Part shown: positions 36,219-44,634 of the stretch, piece after piece | Layout of the letters: each line of letters starts with the position of its first letter | Numbering within the stretch: position 1 is the stretch's first letter | NCBI GenBank assembly: GCA_947496605.1 | Contig: CANMDF010000001.1 | Coordinates: forward strand, 620,001-684,000 | DNA length: 64,000 bases | Direction: 5' to 3' | Source of the DNA: an uncultured Paracoccaceae bacterium | GTDB taxonomy: Bacteria > Pseudomonadota > Alphaproteobacteria > Rhodobacterales > Rhodobacteraceae | Translations under genes and position numbers: made by a program | Notes under the pieces: model-generated | What the model saw: only the letters and a program-made list of their open reading frames with translations | Told to the model about the DNA's origin: nothing | The model's database searches: none

Positions 36219-37340
36219 CTAACCGATCATCGGACCATAGCGCCCTTGCGTTTCCGCATAATGGCGTTTGAGACGTTGTAGCGCGATCCGCAAGACAATC
36301 TTGCCAGACCGCGCGGACCAACCCATTTTCTTTTCAGTTTGTTCAAGCCCTTCAAGGAAGCAACAGCAGCGCAGCACCACGTCACCCAGACCCGGACCAA
36401 GATCGGCCAACGCATCCTTGATGCGTCCATGTGCGGCCACTGCCCCCTTCGGGCCATCCGTTACATCTGCCGGGGTTTCACCGTTCATGAAACTTTCCCA
36501 GCTTTCTTTTCCGCCCATACCGATTTCGACAAGTTCATAATCCTCGCGAAGCCTTTCACCAACGGCGACCAGCTCGCGCGGCAAAAATGGTTTGCCGTCC
36601 CGGTCTTTACGGCGTGCAAGCCCCACAAGCGGGCTTTCATTGGGGTAGCCACGGATGGGCGGGCGATTGGTGCCTTCGATTTCAGCAATGTCCCAGCCGG
36701 CATCACCCTTTGGGTCGCTATTGCGATCTGCAAAACCACCAGCGCGGTTTTCATCCTCGGCGGTGAGCCGGCGCAGCGCGGCGCGGCCCGTATTGGTAAT
36801 AAAGTACCGTGCAATGCGCCCTTCGGGTTCAGGACAAGTCATCCAGTCCTTCAATGCCATCGCCTGTGCGATTTCGCGTTCAACCACTGCTGTGCGCACC
36901 TGTTCGCCTTCGGGTGTCACACGCACAACGACCGCAGTCTCCATTTCACGCGCAACGGCGAGCACGGCCCCCTGTTCACATAAACGCCGCAGAATGCGTT
37001 TCGCTTCTTGGTCCATTCGCGCCTGTGACAGACCTACCTTTTGGTGCGCATCACCCTTCAAACACTCCATTTTCATTGTATTGGCTTTCCCCTTTTCTAA
37101 GATATCGCGTGCAGAAACCTGCGATGAGAGCGCCCGCAATGCCGCATCAATCAGCGGATCATCGCGACGCCCCTCAAACCGGCGTACCTGCCGGAGAACC
37201 GTTGACGGGTGACAGTCACTGGCCCGCGCCAATGCGCGGATCGAAAGGCCAGTTTCTGTATGTACAAGATAGTGGCGGGCCGCATCCGGAACCCAACGTG
37301 GGAGATCGGGCGTGTGAACTTGCCCTTCTGGTGCTGTCAT
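36219..37340 (-). CDS. Helix-turn-helix protein with DUF6456 domain
   Basis: A 373-aa protein. An N-terminal HTH-like segment (about residues 32-54, SIRALARASDCHPSTVLRQV) is followed by a winged-helix-like middle (ILRRLCEQGAVLAVAREM, then EPEGRIARYFITNTGRAALR). The C-terminal region (about 235-365: NESPLVGLARRKDRDGKPFL, VLRCCCFLEGLEQTEKKMGW, IVLRIALQRLKRHYAE) fits DUF6456, a domain I know only from alphaproteobacteria. It is probably a DNA-binding regulator of unknown targets. It is divergent from the DUF6477 gene. Confidence 0.82.
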   Translation of the reverse strand: MTAPEGQVHTPDLPRWVPDAARHYLVHTETGLSIRALARASDCHPSTVLRQVRRFEGRRDDPLIDAALRALSSQVSARDILEKGKANTMKMECLKGDAHQKVGLSQARMDQEAKRILRRLCEQGAVLAVAREMETAVVVRVTPEGEQVRTAVVEREIAQAMALKDWMTCPEPEGRIARYFITNTGRAALRRLTAEDENRAGGFADRNSDPKGDAGWDIAEIEGTNRPPIRGYPNESPLVGLARRKDRDGKPFLPRELVAVGERLREDYELVEIGMGGKESWESFMNGETPADVTDGPKGAVAAHGRIKDALADLGPGLGDVVLRCCCFLEGLEQTEKKMGWSARSGKIVLRIALQRLKRHYAETQGRYGPMIG

Positions 37341-37588
37341 AATTACCTATCCTTTTGTCGAAATTACCGACACATCAGACAGTCACCACAGGCAATAGAG
37401 CAGAACGGGATACTATCTGAGCGTGCATGGTTACGACTTTGTTAATGGCCGAAATTGCCCGTCAACCATTCTTTCCAAAAGATAAACAAACCTAACGGCT
37501 GCGTTCTTATCTCATGGTGATTCCGCAACACCCGCATAGGTTGTGTCATGCTGCATGAACGAACCCCTGTGTCAGAGGATATTTACAC

Positions 37589-37885
37589 ATGCTTGACTTA
37601 TTTACGCGCATTGCCACTCTCAAACGTCCGCCACTGTTGGCGCGTGCCGCCCGATTTGGCGTCGATGACTACCGCCGCAATTCACATTTACGCAGGATAC
37701 TGCAAAGCGACACCCTGCCGCGTCATGGCCCTGCAATCATCCGCCTGTTTGATATCGAGGCAGAGATGAATGATCTGCGCCTTAGTAACAGCGCCAGCTA
37801 TCGCCCGGCCCATCATGTTGAGGTGCTCATCGCTATTTTGGGCGAGGCACAGCTGATGCGTGCCACGTCCCCTCAGCTGGTTTGA
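37589..37885 (+). CDS. DUF6477 family small protein
   Basis: A 98-aa basic, soluble protein with no signal peptide. Segments TLKRPPLLARAARFGVDDYR, LPRHGPAIIRLFDIEAEMND and YRPAHHVEVLIAILGEAQLM match what I recall as DUF6477 in Rhodobacteraceae; function unknown. It is divergent from the DUF6456 gene across 248 bp and ends 6 nt before the convergent MttB homologue. GAGGATATTTACAC precedes the ATG. Confidence 0.75.
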   Translation: MLDLFTRIATLKRPPLLARAARFGVDDYRRNSHLRRILQSDTLPRHGPAIIRLFDIEAEMNDLRLSNSASYRPAHHVEVLIAILGEAQLMRATSPQLV

Positions 37886-37891
37886 TGGCGC

Positions 37892-39442
37892 TTAGGTAAA
37901 CGCGTCTGGCATGCTGTCTTTTTTTTCGGCGACATAGGCCCGCAACCTGCCTTCGATCTCAGGATCAAGGGCGGGTTGCTGGTAGGTCTCCAGCATCTTG
38001 GCCACCCGTGCTGTCGCTAGCGTTTGGGTGTCGCGTGCACCTTCTTCGTCCCAAGTCTCGAACGGTTTGTAGTCAAACAGATCTGACCGCCAGAACGCCG
38101 TCTTAAAATTGGCCTGCGTATGTTCGCAACCCAGATAGTGACCGCCCGGCCCCACCTCAGCAATCGCGCCCATGGCTTGTCCGTTCTCGGACATATCCAC
38201 CCCGCGGGCAAAGTGATGCAATGTGCCCAGCATATCAGCGTCCATGACAAATTTCTCAAACGACGCAACAAGTCCGCCTTCAAGCCAGCCGCAGCTGTGC
38301 AACATAAAGTTCACACCGGCCAGCAAACCCATATTCAGAGAATTCGCCGTTTCATAGGCGGCCTGCGCATCGGGCAGTTTGGACCCGCAGAAAGACCCGG
38401 CAGAGCGGTAAGGCAGCCCCAAACGGCGGGCCAATTGCCCTGCCCCATAGGTAATATGGCTCGCCTCTGGTGTGCCAAATGTGGGTGCACCAGAGTTCAT
38501 GTCGATTGAGGTGACAAATGTGCCCATCACAACAGGTGACCCAGGGCGAATGATCTGGCTGTAGGCGACACCTGCCAGCACTTCGGCCATCACTTGGGTC
38601 AACGTACCTGCAATGGACACAGGCGCCATCGCACCACCCACGATGAATGGGCTGATGATCGAAGCCTGATTATTCTTGGCAAAGATCTCAAGCGCACCCA
38701 TCATGATGCTGTCGAATGTCAGGGGCGAGTTGATGTTGATGAGTGACGTCATCACCGTGTTGTCTTGGACGAACTCTTTGCCGAACAAGATCTCGCACAT
38801 CTCAATACTGTCTTGCGCACGGCTAGGTTCGGTCACTGACCCCATAAACGGCTTGTCGCTATAGACCATATGCGCCAGCAACATATCCAGGTGCCGCTTG
38901 TTCACGGCCACATCTGTCGGCTCACACACCGTGCCACCCGAATGGTGCAGCCACTTGGACATATAGCCCAGCTTTACGAACTTCTCGAAATCATCCATCG
39001 TCGCATAACGGCGGCCACCCTCGGCATCGCGCACGAATGGCGGGCCATAAACGGGCGCAAGCACAAGGTTTTTGCCGCCCACCACAACATTCCGTTCAGG
39101 ATTGCGGGCGTGTTGGGTGTATTCAGACGGGGCTGTAGAGCACAGCTTGCGTGCCAAACCGCGCGGAATACGCACTCGCTCGCCATCAACCTCGGCGCCC
39201 GCTGCTCTCCAGCGCTCCAAAGCCTCAGGGTTATCAACAAAATTCACACCGATCTCGGCCAGCACGGTTTCTGCGTTGGCTTCGATCACGTCCAAGGCTT
39301 CGTCGGTTAGCACCTCATAGTTGGGGACATTGCGCTCAATGTATTTAGCTGTTTCAACACTGACCGCGGTCCGTTCGGCCCGGCGTGCGGCACCACCGCC
39401 ACCACGTGCCCTACGTCCTGCTCTGGCTGGTGCATCTGACAT
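37892..39442 (-). CDS. Trimethylamine methyltransferase (MttB) family protein, non-pyrrolysine type
   Basis: A 516-aa homologue of MttB/MtgB corrinoid-dependent methyltransferases. Segments include NYEVLTDEALDVIEANAETV, GPPFVRDAEGGRRYATMDDF, GGTVCEPTDVAVNKRHLDML and GPGGHYLGCEHTQANFKTAF. The frame is uninterrupted, so there is no amber (pyrrolysine) codon. Non-Pyl relatives demethylate quaternary amines such as glycine betaine rather than trimethylamine. Roseobacters carry many copies; substrate unknown. A Gly/Arg/Ala-rich N-terminus (ARAGRRARGGGGAARRAE) is notable. Confidence 0.9.
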   Translation of the reverse strand: MSDAPARAGRRARGGGGAARRAERTAVSVETAKYIERNVPNYEVLTDEALDVIEANAETVLAEIGVNFVDNPEALERWRAAGAEVDGERVRIPRGLARKLCSTAPSEYTQHARNPERNVVVGGKNLVLAPVYGPPFVRDAEGGRRYATMDDFEKFVKLGYMSKWLHHSGGTVCEPTDVAVNKRHLDMLLAHMVYSDKPFMGSVTEPSRAQDSIEMCEILFGKEFVQDNTVMTSLININSPLTFDSIMMGALEIFAKNNQASIISPFIVGGAMAPVSIAGTLTQVMAEVLAGVAYSQIIRPGSPVVMGTFVTSIDMNSGAPTFGTPEASHITYGAGQLARRLGLPYRSAGSFCGSKLPDAQAAYETANSLNMGLLAGVNFMLHSCGWLEGGLVASFEKFVMDADMLGTLHHFARGVDMSENGQAMGAIAEVGPGGHYLGCEHTQANFKTAFWRSDLFDYKPFETWDEEGARDTQTLATARVAKMLETYQQPALDPEIEGRLRAYVAEKKDSMPDAFT

Positions 39443-39550
39443 GGTCCGTCTCCCGGTAGGTTCGCTGATTAGTTGAGCTTGTCATACAACCCTAGCCGGG
39501 GCCGCCTTACCAAAATTGCGGCCCCTGAGACGCGAAAACGACATGCGTCG

Positions 39551-40351
39551 TCAGTAGACCTTAAAACTGGCCACAAATGGCAGGTGATCGGACACTTCGT
39601 CTTTGAACCGCTCACGCCCCATATCCATCGTCCAATGCATTGGGAACAAACGTAAAGACCCGCGGACATAGTCGGTGGCATAGGTCCGCGACACTGCAAA
39701 TCCATCAAGCAGGTTGGCGCGGCCTTTGTCCAGGATATGGCTGAACCGATCTTGCAAATCCCATGAGGACACGAAATCCATCAAATCATCGCCGCCTAAG
39801 TGGTGGAAGTTGCTGACGTCCTGTCCGGGAATCATATTGAAATCACCCATCAGCAGCAGTGTCTTGCGCTTGAAACCGGGTGTATCTCTTAAGTTCGTCA
39901 GATATTTACCAATCGCTTCACACTGTGTGTCACGCAGTTTTTGCTCTGGCTTATCGCGCCCTGATTTCAGGTGAACGCCCAGTAAATGCGCCGAAAACTT
40001 GCCCATCTTGATATCAACAGCAATCGCGCGGCGACCATTTGCATAGGCCCCCTCTGATCCGGGCACCAATGTGGCGTTTTCAACTTCGACACCTTTTTTA
40101 TGGAGGAACCCAATATGCAAACCACCCGGTTGTGGAATGATTGTTGTGTCGTAGTGCAAACCATAGGTGCCGATCTCAGCGGCCAGCGCGTCAATATAGC
40201 TGACCGGGTTCACCTCAACCAAAGTCACCAACTCTGCATCCAACAAAGCCAGACCTTCGGCCTGCCGCTTCATCCGGTCAATGTCGATTCCGCCAAAGCC
40301 CGCAAGGTTCCACACCGCCACACGCGCGAGCGTGTGTTCGAATATCTGCAT
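39551..40351 (-). CDS. Endonuclease/exonuclease/phosphatase family protein
   Basis: A 266-aa EEP-fold hydrolase. MQIFEHTLARVAVWNLAGFG opens the domain. LVTLVEVNPV holds the metal-binding Glu, LLGVHLKSGRDKPEQKLRDT the central His region, LLLMGDFNMIPG the catalytic Asp-x-Asn, and KDEVSDHLPFVASF the terminal Asp-His. The start at 40351 is preceded by AAAGGAGAT. No signal peptide is seen. Substrates in this superfamily range from DNA to phospholipids and cannot be predicted. Confidence 0.9.
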   Translation of the reverse strand: MQIFEHTLARVAVWNLAGFGGIDIDRMKRQAEGLALLDAELVTLVEVNPVSYIDALAAEIGTYGLHYDTTIIPQPGGLHIGFLHKKGVEVENATLVPGSEGAYANGRRAIAVDIKMGKFSAHLLGVHLKSGRDKPEQKLRDTQCEAIGKYLTNLRDTPGFKRKTLLLMGDFNMIPGQDVSNFHHLGGDDLMDFVSSWDLQDRFSHILDKGRANLLDGFAVSRTYATDYVRGSLRLFPMHWTMDMGRERFKDEVSDHLPFVASFKVY

Positions 40352-40468
40352 CTGGAAATCTCCTTTTCGTTCAATATGGCGACCATAACACAGAATTAGT
40401 CCATTTACGGGTCTGGAATTCCCGCCCCCCTCTTGCACAAATCGGGCCCTGCCATTACGCCGGGGGCC

Positions 40469-42028
40469 ATGGAAAACATCACCCACGAACGCCTTCTCAT
40501 CATTGATTTCGGCAGCCAAGTGACGCAGCTGATCGCGCGCCGTTTGCGTGAACTCAGCGTCTATTGCGAAATTCACCCTTATCAGAACGTCACCGACACG
40601 TTTTTGGCCGAATTTGCGCCGAAAGCGGTGATCTTGTCTGGTGGTCCCGACAGCGTAACACGCCAAGGCTCACCCCGCGCTCCGCAATCTGTGTTTGAGC
40701 TTGGCGTGCCGGTCCTTGGCATCTGCTATGGCCAGCAAACGATGATGACCCAATTGGGTGGCAAAGTGGTCAGTGGCGAAGGCACGGCCGAGTTTGGACG
40801 CGCCTATGTGACGCCAGAAGGCAAGCTAACTTTGCTAGACGGTTGGTTCCAGACCGACAAAGAGCAAGTCTGGATGAGCCATGGCGACCATGTCTCTGAA
40901 ATTGCTCCGGGATTTGCGGTTTACGGCACATCGCCGAACGCGCCTTTTGCGGTGACAGCCGACGTTGTCCGCAACTTCTACGCCGTGCAGTTCCACCCCG
41001 AGGTGCATCACACGCCCAATGGCGCGAAATTGTATGAGAACTTTGTGCGCATCGCTGGATTTACCGGCGATTGGACAATGGGAGCCTATCGCGAACAGGC
41101 GATTGACGCGATTAAAGAACAGGTGGGCGACGCCCATGTGATTTGTGCGCTTTCTGGCGGTGTGGATTCGTCCGTTGCTGCTGCATTGCTGCACGAGGCT
41201 ATTGGCGATCAGTTGACCTGCGTCTTTGTCGATCACGGCTTGCTGCGCCTCAATGAGGCCGAAGAAGTCGTCGGCATGTTCCGCGACCATATGAACCTCA
41301 AAGTTATTCACGCCGATGAAAGCGATTTGTTCTTGGGCGAGTTAGAGGGGCAATCCGACCCCGAAACCAAACGCAAGATCATCGGCAAGCTGTTCATCGA
41401 CGTTTTCCAGAAATACGCGAATGAAATTGAAGGTGCAGCCTTCCTTGCTCAAGGCACGCTTTACCCTGATGTCATTGAAAGTGTGAGCTTTTCTGGCGGT
41501 CCGTCCGTCACGATCAAATCCCACCATAACGTCGGCGGCTTACCTGAAAAGATGGGCCTGAAACTGGTTGAGCCGCTCCGTGAACTGTTCAAAGACGAAG
41601 TGCGCGCCTTGGGTGTGGAATTGGGTCTGCCTAAGTCCTTTATCGGTCGTCACCCCTTCCCTGGCCCCGGTCTTGCCATTCGCTGCCCCGGTGAGATTAC
41701 ACGCGAAAAGCTGGAAATCCTGCGCAAAGCGGATGCGGTCTACATCGACCAGATCCGCAAACACGGGCTTTATGATGATATCTGGCAAGCCTTCGTCGCG
41801 ATCTTGCCCGTGCGCACGGTTGGCGTCATGGGCGACGGTCGGACCTATGATTTCGCCTGTGCGCTGCGTGCGGTAACATCTGTCGATGGCATGACGGCCG
41901 ACTATTATCCCTTTAGCCATGAATTCCTTGGCGAAACCGCCACGCGGATCATCAACGAAGTGCAAGGGATCAATCGCGTGACTTATGATATTACCAGTAA
42001 GCCTCCGGGCACGATTGAGTGGGAATAG
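40469..42028 (+). CDS. guaA: GMP synthase (glutamine-hydrolysing)
   Basis: About 519 aa. The class I glutamine amidotransferase domain (about residues 1-195) has [18 protein letters not shown], the nucleophile region [10 protein letters not shown] and the FHPEVHHT triad part. The ATP pyrophosphatase domain has the P-loop [18 protein letters not shown]. The C-terminal dimerisation domain ends [14 protein letters not shown]. It makes GMP from XMP. The ATG at 40469 is chosen; a TTG at 40433 would add 12 residues. It is divergent from the EEP gene. Confidence 0.97.
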   Translation: MENITHERLLIIDFGSQVTQLIARRLRELSVYCEIHPYQNVTDTFLAEFAPKAVILSGGPDSVTRQGSPRAPQSVFELGVPVLGICYGQQTMMTQLGGKVVSGEGTAEFGRAYVTPEGKLTLLDGWFQTDKEQVWMSHGDHVSEIAPGFAVYGTSPNAPFAVTADVVRNFYAVQFHPEVHHTPNGAKLYENFVRIAGFTGDWTMGAYREQAIDAIKEQVGDAHVICALSGGVDSSVAAALLHEAIGDQLTCVFVDHGLLRLNEAEEVVGMFRDHMNLKVIHADESDLFLGELEGQSDPETKRKIIGKLFIDVFQKYANEIEGAAFLAQGTLYPDVIESVSFSGGPSVTIKSHHNVGGLPEKMGLKLVEPLRELFKDEVRALGVELGLPKSFIGRHPFPGPGLAIRCPGEITREKLEILRKADAVYIDQIRKHGLYDDIWQAFVAILPVRTVGVMGDGRTYDFACALRAVTSVDGMTADYYPFSHEFLGETATRIINEVQGINRVTYDITSKPPGTIEWE

Positions 42029-42054
42029 CAGAGTAATCATTCGTTCTTAACACC

Positions 42055-42069
42055 TTAACCTCCTGTTAA
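42055..42069. promoter_or_regulatory. CtrA-like site before the FkbM methyltransferase gene
   Basis: The sequence reads TTAA, CCTCCTG, TTAA, the exact CtrA consensus spacing. Another TTAA half-site lies 4 bp upstream (42047). It is in the 75-bp gap between guaA and the FkbM gene, about 35 bp before the start codon, where it would overlap or adjoin a promoter. Confidence 0.45.
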
Positions 42070-42103
42070 GACTTCTGTCCGAAGGTTGCTCAAAGTCATA
42101 AGC

Positions 42104-42934
42104 ATGAGCACCGTTTTGCAACCTTCTATGTCTATCACGTCGCGCCAACCCATCCGGCATGGCCTTGCTTCAAACAAGGTTCTGCGGGCCGTCGTCTTGC
42201 CCCTGCTGCGGCGTCTTGATTGGACCATCACCGTCAGGAACCCGTTTTCTGGTCTACCGTTTCGTCTACTTAGCTTTACGCACAAGGGCTATTGGTTCTA
42301 CGGCAAACACCGTGAAAAAGCGACAATGCAAATGTTGGCGCGTCACATGCGACCCAATGAAGTTGTGTTCGAGGTTGGTGGCCACATTGGCTATCTATCG
42401 CAGTTCTTTGCGCGAAATGTGGGCGCCGGCGGTCAGGTCCATATCTTTGAACCGGGGCAAGAGAACCAGAAGTTCCTGCTAAAAAATATCGCACGCTGCC
42501 CACAGTGCGTTCACATCAATGCGGCGGTCAGCGACTATGTTGGCAAAGCCCTGTTCTATGAAGAAAACCTGGGTGGTTTTATGAATTCACTTGATGCTGA
42601 TTTTGCGACAGCAAGCGATATTGCAAAATCGCAAAGGGCCAATCTTGCTGTGAAGGCGCGTAAGGTGAATGCGACGACGCTTGATGCCTATGCCACGGCC
42701 CACAATGCGTGGCCACAGGTTATCAAAATTGATGCAGAAGGTGCCGAACAGGCCGTTTTGCGCGGTGGACCAAAAGCGATACAATCAGCGCGTATTATCA
42801 TGATCGAAATATCACGCCATCACGGTGATATTTTTGGCATCCTACAAGACGCGGGTTTTGCACTCAGCCAACCGGATGGTGCGGCGATCACGGACCCAAG
42901 TCAGATAGACGGAAATGTCATTGCCTTGCGCTAG
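42104..42934 (+). CDS. FkbM family methyltransferase
   Basis: About 276 aa. The SAM-binding region starts with PNEVVFEVGGHIGYLSQFFA, followed by HIFEPGQENQKFLLKNIA, and a later VIKIDAEGAEQAVLRGG, all typical of FkbM O-methyltransferases. Such enzymes often methylate sugars or polysaccharides, but the acceptor is unknown. A TTG at 42086 would add 6 residues. The stop overlaps the convergent gene stop by 4 nt (CTAG). Confidence 0.88.
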   Translation: MSTVLQPSMSITSRQPIRHGLASNKVLRAVVLPLLRRLDWTITVRNPFSGLPFRLLSFTHKGYWFYGKHREKATMQMLARHMRPNEVVFEVGGHIGYLSQFFARNVGAGGQVHIFEPGQENQKFLLKNIARCPQCVHINAAVSDYVGKALFYEENLGGFMNSLDADFATASDIAKSQRANLAVKARKVNATTLDAYATAHNAWPQVIKIDAEGAEQAVLRGGPKAIQSARIIMIEISRHHGDIFGILQDAGFALSQPDGAAITDPSQIDGNVIALR

Positions 42935-43578
42935 GGGTTCAACGCCGCAACCAGTAGATCCGATGTAAATTCACCCGGTGCGCAAACGGCGATGTTACCT
43001 TGAAGACCGATGGTAAACCATTCCGCGCGGGCGGCTAGCCCGATGGACACCTTGGGACCAATGCGCAAAGGATTACGCCCCCAATGGCTGTGGGTGAATG
43101 GTTCTTCTGCAAAAGCGCGGTTCAGATCAAAGGTACCCAAACCTGCGCGTGCCATGAAAAAGCCTGCGATACATTCAACCTGTCGGGTGACAAGTCCGCG
43201 CAGCATGTCTTCTTCGGCGGGTCTTTGACGGATCTGACCAAGGGCAAAGTCTGCAACACCATGCTGTACTTGCACTGCATGGCCATAAAGATGCGCGACT
43301 TCATAGGCCGTCATTGCGGAAACTTCGACATCTTTCACCAGAAAAATCTGATTGAGAGATGTGCAGTACGCCACAACTGGATTGACCGCTTCATCTGCAC
43401 CGCAGTTTCCAGCGATCTGCCCCACGCGCACAACTTGCGGCATGTCATCAAATGCCGTTTGCGCAACATCGACGACATCTTGTACCGGATCAGCCAAGGC
43501 AGTTTGCGCCAGTAGCAGCACTGACAGGATGTATTTTAGCACGCAAGCAATCCCTATTGTTCCCCGCAAACCAATCAT
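42931..43578 (-). CDS. Secreted protein resembling neutral zinc metallopeptidase but lacking the catalytic Glu
   Basis: A 215-aa protein. A signal peptide of about 29 residues (ending LLLAQTALA) is followed by six cysteines spread through the mature part. AYEVAHLYGHAVQVQHGVAD resembles the HExxH region of the YpfJ family (typically AHExGHHVQ), with His96 and His100 kept but Leu97 in place of Glu. LVTRQVECIAGFFMARAG resembles that family's ElqADCfAGvw segment, also altered. I infer a catalytically dead relative. It may be a periplasmic structural protein. The start is chosen for the signal peptide; upstream codons lack character. Confidence 0.78.
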   Translation of the reverse strand: MIGLRGTIGIACVLKYILSVLLLAQTALADPVQDVVDVAQTAFDDMPQVVRVGQIAGNCGADEAVNPVVAYCTSLNQIFLVKDVEVSAMTAYEVAHLYGHAVQVQHGVADFALGQIRQRPAEEDMLRGLVTRQVECIAGFFMARAGLGTFDLNRAFAEEPFTHSHWGRNPLRIGPKVSIGLAARAEWFTIGLQGNIAVCAPGEFTSDLLVAALNP

Positions 43579-43611
43579 ATCTTTGCAGGGGTTGCAAAAC
43601 CGTGCCTCAAG

Positions 43612-44493
43612 ATGACAACTGCGAACATGAACAATGTCGTCGCTGCAGCCGCCTGGATGATAGGCGCAATTACCTCTTTCACGCTTATGGCGATTGCGGG
43701 GCGAAGTGTCAGCGCAGAGCTGGATACATTCGAAATTATGCTGTTCCGCAGCCTGACTGGGATCGTCATTGTGGTTGGCGTTGCTTTGTCGGCTGGCACG
43801 TTTTCCCAAGTCAATCGCAACAGGCTAAGCCTGCATGGCGCACGCAATATTTTCCACTTTGCGGGTCAAAACCTTTGGTTCTATGCGATCACTGTGATCC
43901 CCCTGGCGCAGGTCTTTGCACTCGAATTCACGACACCAATTTGGGTGATCTTGCTGTCACCACTATTGCTAAAGGAACGGATCACGTCAGTGGGCCTCCT
44001 CTGCGCAGGGATCGGGTTTATCGGTATCTTGATTGTTGCAAGGCCAGACCCCGCCAACATCAGTTGGGGATTGATTGCTGCCGCCAGTTGCGCTGTTTTC
44101 TTTGCACTCACAGCCATACTGACACGAAAACTGACTCAAACCGAAACGATCACAACGATCCTGTTCTACCTGACAGTCATGCAGGCTGTGTTTGGATTGA
44201 TATGCGCCGGGTACGATGGTGATATCGCACTGCCGTCTCTTGCCGCGCTGCCATGGGTGATATTGATCGGTTGTGCAGGGTTACTCGCGCATTTTTGCCT
44301 TACGAAGGCGCTCAGTATTGCGCCTGCAAGTATTGTGATGCCAATCGATTTCGTGCGCCTTCCGACGATCGCGATTGTTGGGGTCGTCTTATACCAAGAA
44401 CCACTGGAAATATGGGTGTTTGTTGGTGCGGCCCTGATCTTTGCTGCGAACTATCTCAATATCAGCTACGCGGTCCGCACGACAAAGCCATAA
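43612..44493 (+). CDS. DMT superfamily (EamA) transporter
   Basis: A 293-aa inner-membrane protein with about ten hydrophobic helices arranged as two EamA repeats (about residues 10-140 and 150-285). It has the usual repeat features, LARPDP-like VARPDPANISWGLIAAAS at the repeat junction and SIAPASIVMPIDFVRLPTIA near the end of the second. DMT carriers export metabolites such as amino acids or nucleosides; the substrate is not predictable. It is divergent from the metallopeptidase-like gene with a 33-bp gap. Confidence 0.9.
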   Translation: MTTANMNNVVAAAAWMIGAITSFTLMAIAGRSVSAELDTFEIMLFRSLTGIVIVVGVALSAGTFSQVNRNRLSLHGARNIFHFAGQNLWFYAITVIPLAQVFALEFTTPIWVILLSPLLLKERITSVGLLCAGIGFIGILIVARPDPANISWGLIAAASCAVFFALTAILTRKLTQTETITTILFYLTVMQAVFGLICAGYDGDIALPSLAALPWVILIGCAGLLAHFCLTKALSIAPASIVMPIDFVRLPTIAIVGVVLYQEPLEIWVFVGAALIFAANYLNISYAVRTTKP

Positions 44494-44550
44494 GACTGCG
44501 CGACACCAAAGCATATTGTAATTTTGTGACGCCACGCACTCTGTCTTCAA

Positions 44551-44565
44551 ATGACGCGGCGTCAT
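44551..44565. promoter_or_regulatory. Perfect 15-bp palindrome before the FadL-type porin gene
   Basis: ATGACGCGGCGTCAT reads the same on both strands around a central G. TTGACC (44569-44574), a 17-bp spacer and TTAGGG follow directly, a weak sigma70-type promoter with its start about 30 bp before the porin start codon. The palindrome lies immediately upstream of the -35, a typical activator position. The factor is unknown. Confidence 0.45.
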
Positions 44566-44634
44566 TAATTGACCTAAAGCTTAGGCACTCCTTAGGGTTG
44601 GTGCACATTTAATATTCATGACAGGGATGAGGAC

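Noticed and set aside
43452..44222. 256-aa open frame overlapping the EamA gene in another frame
   Set aside because: It is Arg/Cys-rich and lies across two supported genes; the EamA frame has proper membrane helices.
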